A stretch of DNA of 64,000 bases. It comes from Pisaster brevispinus. Lineage: Eukaryota; Echinodermata; Asteroidea; Forcipulatida; Asteriidae. Of the stretch, positions 57,500 through 64,000 are shown piece after piece; the first letter of the stretch is position 1, and the number at the start of each line of letters is the position of its first letter. The DNA is taken from contig JAMKCF010000001.1 in NCBI GenBank assembly GCA_023634235.1, forward strand, positions 4,219,140 to 4,283,139. Reading direction: 5' to 3'. The notes below the pieces were generated by a model. That model did no database searches and had not been told where the DNA came from. It saw only the letters and a program-made list of their open reading frames with translations. The translations under genes were made by a program, and so were the position numbers.

Positions 57500-59040
57500 T
57501 CATGAAAACCAAATCACATTTGTCTTGGATCTCACTACAGACAGGTGGTTTTTTACAATATATATCTAAAATGAACAATTGGCGGGCAAACCAGGAAGGC
57601 AATTAAGTTTGGCTCCATCCAAGGCTAAGAAAGATTACAATGGAGATTAGAAAACAACTGGCTGACAATTTACTTTTATTGCTTGGAAAGCAAAAAGGTA
57701 AATGTAGAATCATTCACTACAAAATGTATGCATCCACAAGGGTAGAAAAACATGGTAGATTATAAACAGTCTCATCCACACTGTGAGAACAAAACAAGAG
57801 TTGGAATACACAACTTCAAAATCCTAACTAAACCATGTCAGGCTAGGTGAAAAAAATATTTCAATTCTACCCACAATAAAATCTACACCTGAGGGAGCAA
57901 AGACCCATCACTGTTACAACTTAGAGTACCAACAATATGAGTAGGAAATTTTATACAAAACAGCAATTTTCTCAAAGAGTTCCTAAAATTGTCAGTATGC
58001 ATGGTGAAAGTGTCAAACACAAAATCTCACTCCAAAAAGATATATACATCATACCATGAATTGGTGAGCACAAACAGTTGGATTACACCAAACTACAAAA
58101 CTGCTGACAAAAATATTCCACTTAGCAACTACACTAACATTGGGAACCCACAATCCCGTCACTACACGTTCTTTGGGAACAAATTTAGAAATGCACTCAG
58201 ACATCTTCAAATTCTCATACCACAAAGACCGTGAAAAAAATAAATGTACAAATATAACATAAATATCTCCATTAACCAAACTTTAACTTGTCAGGATATA
58301 AACCTAAATGAAAGCATCTGCACATTTATACAATTTTAGAGATCCAAAAGCCAAAACAAGTCTAAAATTCAATGCACAAACATGCACATACATTATACAA
58401 AATTTCCAAGGGCATATATTTCAACTGTACAACAAAATACAACAGGCAATCTCATCCACACAATTTGAATGACAAAAAGTTTCATTGAATGTGTATATAT
58501 CCAAAAGATGGAAAAACACAAAAAGAAACTTGAACTTTTATACAATGAAAAGTACATAAGCGACGGGGCGGAAAAAATCCCATATCTTTCACAAGAGCTG
58601 AAACTATTATTATATACTTATATTTCTGTGGATCAGAGGCAGCTTGAGCTGACAACGGCAGGGAGCGGGATTCCTCTGTACATATACAATTTAAGTTATG
58701 GCATTTTGCCACAGATCCCATGTAAAAAAAACACTGTGGGCCTACCAATGGTCACTGCTACTGCCAAGACTGGTACATGGAAATAAATTGCAGATCGTGA
58801 ATACAAGGGAGGCTTCCCTACTCTTTCTATGGCTTTGCCAGTTGGTAAACCAAACAAGCCACTACTAAAAAATACTGAGGCGCTCAGAGACTGCATGGTG
58901 GCATACAAAATCTTTAACACCACTGACTACAGTTTAGCTAATATCCCATTGGACTTCAAAATGAAATCTGGCGAATACATCGTTGGAATAACAATAAAAC
59001 CAAGTACACTTAAAAATACGATTTGTCAAAGTACAATATG
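57500..59040. repeat. Array repeat C (3'-truncated)
   Basis: Same start as A and B. It extends past the point where A is deleted, through GAGGCGCTCAG...TTGGACTTCAAAATGAA, then switches after CAATATG directly into the internal start of repeat D. Confidence 0.9.
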
Positions 59041-59482
59041 TTTAGCTCCATCCAAGGCTAAGAAAGATTACAATGGAGATTATAGAACACAACTGGCTGA
59101 CAATTTACTCCAATTGCTTGGAAAGCAAAGGCAAATGTAGAATCAATCACTACAAAATGTATGCATCCACAAGGGTAGAAAAACATGGTAGATTATAAAC
59201 AGTCTCATCCACACTGTGAGAACAAAACAAGAGTTGGAATACACAGCTTCAAAATCCTAACTAAACCATGTCAGGCTAGGTAAAAAACAATATTTCAATT
59301 CTACCCACAATAAAATCTACACCTGAGGGAACAAAGACCCATCACTGTTACAACTTAGGGTACCTACAATTTGAGTAAGAAATTTCATACAAAACAGCAA
59401 TTTCCTCAAAGAGTTCCAAAAATTGTCAGTATGCATGGTGAAAGAGTCAAACACAAAATCTCACTCCAAAAAGATATAGCGC
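59041..59482. repeat. Array repeat D (fragment)
   Basis: Starts internally at AGCTCCATCCAAGGCTAAG, corresponding to ~52627 in A, and ends after CACTCCAAAAAGATATA. From ~59615 onward the sequence matches gene 3 intron 1, so the array replaces the 5' end of gene 4. Confidence 0.85.
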
Positions 59483-59864
59483 CCTCCAGTGTGCTTGGTT
59501 GACGTTGTAAGATGGTGCTGATGTACCGGAAACTAGTGAGAGGTGACAGGCAGAATAAATAAGTATTGGAGTTCATGTTACACCATTTGTTGTCTTCCTA
59601 TGTTCAAGGATTATTTCAGGGTGGCTTGCTTATAATTGGGGACCTATGTGGAACAAATGTAGTGAGAATCTTAGCTTACACCAGTGCTGTTCTGTCTTCG
59701 TCAATTACTGGCCAGGTTTGGACGACTTTGCAGACTAGTGTTAAAATCCATTATCTGTATTTGCAAAGAACAACCTCATAAAAGTTGACCCACTATTTTT
59801 GGCTCTCAAACGAGAGTTGTTTTACCTTTTCCTTCCCTTTAACAAATGGTCTCTTTCTTAACAG

Positions 59865-62800
59865 GCATCCTAGCAACGCCACTGAAGGACAGATTTTGCG
59901 CCAGGATTGTGGTGACAGTAAGTGGATTAGTTGCTGGTTTATCCATGGTAACAGCGTCATTTCAAGCCAGTTGATACGTCATGACCTTCATCCTTACCGT
60001 TTTTACTGGTAATTATAATACTGATTGATAATTGGGTTTCACTAGCAAAGTTTCGGGAAAACTCGAATACAAAACCCACACTGGCCCAAGCAGGAACATT
60101 GGTGAAGTATGCCTTACGCTTGTTACGCCTTGCTCGGACCAAAATGTACGACACAGTTTGTCGGCCATGATGGAAGGAGACGTATGGGTTTGTCAACAAT
60201 TGTTTATTTTAACGGCTCCAGCACTGGTTTGTTTGGCTAATTGTGTCGACATAATAGCCCAAATCATCTTGTCTTACTAACATCACAAAATAAGTGACCT
60301 TTTAAAAATTGTATCTTTTTTTAAGGCAAAATATATATTTGGCTTTGGAACCGTTCGATTGCTTTAATCATACACAAATGTATATATTTACAATAAAACT
60401 AAGTTGTGAAATTTTCATTTCAAAAGGTGGTAGCATTTTTGAAATATCGCCGAAAAACTGGAACATTAATCTGCAAATGGAATATACAATCTGAGAGACG
60501 TTTAGTTGCATGAAACGTTTCTAAGATTGGCATTAGAGACACACTCTGGTAAAAAAAAGTGACCTATTACAGTGTATGGGAAAACCTCAAGGCCTTTAGG
60601 CTTTCATTAGAAAACAAGCGGAAGTATTTAACCTGTCAATTTGCCCTTACCATCCTCTGTACGCCCGCCCAGTACGCCCAGTGAAGACTGCCTATTTCGG
60701 GAGAACTGCAGCTATTGCGATAATTAATAAGGATACCGGCACTGCTAATTATCCCTTTTGAAGAATTAAGTCAAAATTTAGATGCGTCGTACTTTTCACG
60801 AGAATGTGTCTCTAATGGAATCACACGTTCCTTGGAAAGCAATCGTTTCTCCAATTGTTTTATGTTTCCAACAACTGCAGTGCTTCTCAGGTCATTGTTA
60901 TCACTTGTTAAAGTAATTTTCAAAGGTAGACCTCCTTTTAAAAGAATGTTTCTATTTGATGTATGTGTGTAAGTGTACTGCTGAGTTGACTGTGCTTTTT
61001 ATGTTCCTATTAACTGCACATAATTGTAAATCACTGTTTGTTATACATCTCAGGACCAGCCATTGGCATCTCATTCGTGATAACAAAGCATCTAATTGGG
61101 TGCTTTATTAGTAAATCTACAACACTGGCTTACAGCCTAGCGGATCTCGGCAACTCGTCAGTTTTCGTAGCTGATGTGCCCTTGATACAGCTTTTCTTGG
61201 ATATCTACGGCTGGAGGGGAACAATGCTACTTCTTGGAGGATTATTGCTACATCTCACTGTCTGTGGTGCTCTGATAAAACCACCTGGTACTAGTCGGAG
61301 TCAAGATGGTTACAAGGAAACCCTTTGGCTGTTTTTGTTTAACCACAGTCTACTCATTTGCAAGAGATACATTCCAGATTAGTTTATGAGCATCGACATC
61401 ATTCTGGCTTGTTATGTTTGTAGTCGGCGTTTTGAGATTGACATTCTCTGTTTGGTTGATCTACTATGTGCAGTACACTACTGTGTTTAAAGAATTCACA
61501 CTAGAAGACGCATCACATTTTATCGTTGCTTATGGAGTCGGGAGAACGTTAGCTTGCGTTGTGATTGGTCCATTGGTTCAAAAAGTGCACGTTGTCAGCA
61601 CTTTCACATGGCTTGCTATCGCTCTACTTGCAGTTTCCATATATTATGCTGTCGATCCATGGTTATTCTCTTATTGGGCGATTATTGCGAACTCTGTCAT
61701 GTTTGGAAGCGCTTTCGCAACTATTTCCATACTCGTAGATGTTGTCACTAAGGAAATATTTGGTAAAGAACAAATGGGCCATGTACTGGGATGGACGGGA
61801 CTACTGAGTGGTGTGACGTTACTCCTTCTTCTCTATTTTCCAGGTGAGAGTGTACGTGCCTTATCATTCAAATGTTCCGCTTGACCCTTGTTAACAATGA
61901 CCTTAAAGGTCAACGTGTCACAGATCGGTATACACTTAACAATGATCATAACAACTTACTTGTTGAGAAGCACTGCAGTTGTTGCTATTATAGACTATTT
62001 TTGAGAAGGAATGTCCCTTGAAGTAAACATATTTTTGGATAATATTTCACCCAAACACGTTTGAATCTAAGAAACGATGCATGATTTAGGGCGTTATAAC
62101 GGCGTATTATATGCTTCTTTTTCCATTTATTTAATCGTCTTTCTGTCAGCTATATTACTGTCAAATCCATATTCGAAGATAACACTTTCTCAAAAGAGTT
62201 TACAATATGCAAAGCTGCAGTTCTTCTCACCAGGTAAATTTGGGGGTCAGTAGCTTTTGGAGTATTTATCAATCTTTGACCCTCCCTTCAAATTTCTGTT
62301 AACATGGGTCAAGCGGAACGTTAAGACCGTGTTGCTAACAACCAGTTTTGTTGTGCAACGGTAAAATGTAAAACTCTGAATAGTTGTTCACTTTTTGATA
62401 CAAGCACCCAAACTAGTGAAAGGGTCCTTTTATACAGTCACCTCAATACAAAAAAAAGCTCGTTTGCCTCTTCGAGAAGGCCGCCATTTTCAAGATCAGC
62501 GGTATTGTTGTCTTTGTAAATAAATTTCAATTCAAATATGTGATTTAGTGGCCCGATAGGAATAAACTTATTTTCAAACTTTGCTTTCGGCTAAGCGAAC
62601 AAGAAATCTGCCCCCATTTATTTTTTAACATTCTTTATACCCCAAAAAACCCTCCTTTTGTGTAACAAAGTTTTTAAAAATAATTCAAAAACTTAAAAAC
62701 AAAAAACAATAGCTGAACCACACTTAAATTTAACAACTAGTTCTCACCCGCCACATGCCTTTACAGTCTACAGGGGGAATGTAAATTGATTAAAAGAAAG

Positions 62801-63345
62801 AAATACAAAGAAAAACTTGGTGAGTGAAAATTGAAGACTGCCAACTCTTTGGAGCCACGTAACGATGCCAGATAGTACCTTTGTGATACTTGTGCCAGCC
62901 ATCTTCAATGTGAAGCTGCTGGCAGTATGCTATCATGATCGGTGTGATCAAAAGTGTGTACGCACAAAGAGCAACTGTCGTCTAATGATCTGCTTCCTTT
63001 TGGCCTCAGTGAATGCACTTATTAAGAGTGTGATGTCTAATGCAAGGGGACTATAGAGTAGATACTTGGCACAGTGCCCTGCTTCGCACACATCGTTCTT
63101 TTTAAAGTCAATGCTCGTAAATAACATTAAGCTGGTACGCTGATTAGTTTTTATTGTTAACTTGACTGTCACTTTATCAATATTCTTTATATTTTTACGC
63201 CATGTTTTTGTGCCCACCAGGACTGATTTATGACACCATTGGCGACTACACCGTGGCTTTCAGTCTAATGGCTGGTGTAAAATCACTGACTGTTGTAGCT
63301 GTACTGTGGTTAAATTGGAGGCAGAAACACACTGGGAGTTCCTAG
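59865..63345 (+). pseudogene. SLC16/MCT-like gene 4, decayed
   Basis: Exon 2 is at 59865-60008, exon 3 at 61054-61843 and exon 4 at 63221-63345, with splice sites still present. Exon 1 is missing: similarity to gene 3 begins only in intron 1 at ~59615, right after the repeat array. Exon 2 has TTA to TGA at 59972-59974 (in-frame stop) and Gly to Cys in FGAR. Exon 3 is ~53 bases shorter than in genes 2 and 3, through loss of the acidic loop after TM6, and this shifts the frame; the remaining TM7-TM11 part is open in another frame (61414-61843). Exon 4 is intact and ends KHTGSS. No functional transporter can be made from this copy. Confidence 0.9.
61844..63220 (+). other. Pseudogene 4 intron 3
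   Basis: No gene. It contains GGGCGTTATAACGGCG near 62087, a relic of the palindrome cluster in gene 3 intron 3. AT-rich otherwise. Confidence 0.55.
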
Positions 63346-63502
63346 TAAAGAACATCTCGCCGCCAACCAGTTCTCTTCAGCCGTGTGCCGCTCTACTTCT
63401 CAATGTGCCCACCATCGTTTCATTCATCATCAATGTTTCCATTCATTTAAAACTGCTCTTCCGTTTCATAAACTTCGTTGTTATCATCAAATTCTTCCCA
63501 AA

Positions 63503-63745
63503 TGATACATACCTCCTTCTCTTCCTCCTCCTCATCCTTCTCCTCCCCTCCTCCTCCTCCTTCTCCTCCTCCTCCTCCTCCTTCTCCTCCTCCTCCTCCT
63601 CCTCCTCCTCCTCCTCCTCCTCCTCCTTCTTCTCCTCCTCCTCCTCCTCCTCCTCCTCCTCATCCTTCTCCTCCTCCCCTTTTCCTCACCCTCATTTTCC
63701 TTCTCCCCCTCCTTCTCTTCATCCTTCTCCTCCTCATCATCATCG
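63503..63745 (+). repeat. Polypyrimidine (TCC)n tract
   Basis: About 240 bases almost entirely C and T, mostly TCC triplets with CTT and CAT interruptions. The two ORFs running through it (Ser-rich and Pro-rich) are low-complexity artefacts. A mirror-symmetric pyrimidine tract of this length can form triplex DNA. Confidence 0.95.
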
Positions 63746-64000
63746 TTATCATCAATGAGTCATCACTATTGTGTTCATATAAATCCTATCTCTCTCCTGC
63801 TTCTCATTTTTACAAAGTTTTGTTGGTCTGTGGTCAGTTTACTGACGGTTCACGTAGGTAAAGAAGTTGGATTACTAGGAAAAGTCTACTTGGTCATGGT
63901 TCTTCGGGGACAGGTCAATGGCCAGTATAAATTTAAAAATTGTCATAGGTTATGACGTTACCCATTACCAGCGCTAAGGCTGCTGGGCTTATGGCGTGCC
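63746..64000. other. Right end of the window, nothing recognised
   Basis: Unique-looking sequence without a supported gene. Confidence 0.5.

Noticed and set aside
63306..63861. Ser-rich and Pro-rich ORFs
   Set aside because: Low-complexity translations of the (TCC)n tract.

Overview
This is eukaryotic, almost certainly animal, nuclear DNA. It has AT-rich non-coding sequence, short exons bounded by GT/AG introns, one repeatedly duplicated transporter gene, and a dense, nested set of transposable elements. A marine invertebrate fits best. An echinoderm or another invertebrate deuterostome is my guess, from the mix of foldback, L1/Tx1-like, Gmr1-like and CACTA-like elements, but nothing in the window proves the lineage. 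There is no bacterial, CRISPR or operon-like structure.

The backbone is a cluster of monocarboxylate-transporter-like (SLC16/MCT, 12-TM major facilitator) genes on the + strand, all with the same four-exon layout and phase-1 introns. Gene 2 (24711-28191, 439 aa when spliced) and gene 3 (44470-49487, 452 aa) look intact. Gene 1 is reduced to its first exon (10822-11056). Gene 4 (59865-63345) is a pseudogene without exon 1, with a nonsense codon in exon 2 and a frameshifting deletion in exon 3. Further debris lies near 5.3-6.0 kb: the tail of exon 3 on the - strand, and a piece resembling exon 4 on the + strand.

Layout: 1-5.76 kb is largely an inverted copy of 27.7-32.6 kb, interrupted by a ~1.57-kb foldback element (2765-4335). 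From ~7.09 to 18.07 kb is a duplicate of the 5' part of gene 2 (22.26-25.62 kb). It was later split by a full-length L1/Tx1-like LINE (11327-17603) with a clear target-site duplication; the empty site is preserved in the other copy. A Gmr1-like Ty3/gypsy retroelement on the - strand (18.07 to ~22.26 kb) separates the two duplicates. Its 918-codon ORF reads Gag-protease-integrase and ends in host intron sequence with no reverse transcriptase. Next come gene 2, with SINEs in an intron, and 28-39.6 kb of repeat-rich intergenic DNA. A CACTA/EnSpm-like transposon (39656-43688) carries an exon of a protein family I cannot assign a function. Gene 3 follows, then an array of related 1.5-3.5-kb repeats (52.5-59.5 kb) where exon 1 of gene 4 would be expected, then pseudogene 4 and a long polypyrimidine tract.

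Functionally, only genes 2 and 3 are likely to make proteins of the host: plasma-membrane transporters of monocarboxylates or similar small solutes. The rest records gene birth, decay and repeat invasion. Paralogous copies within the window act as internal controls for several insertions.
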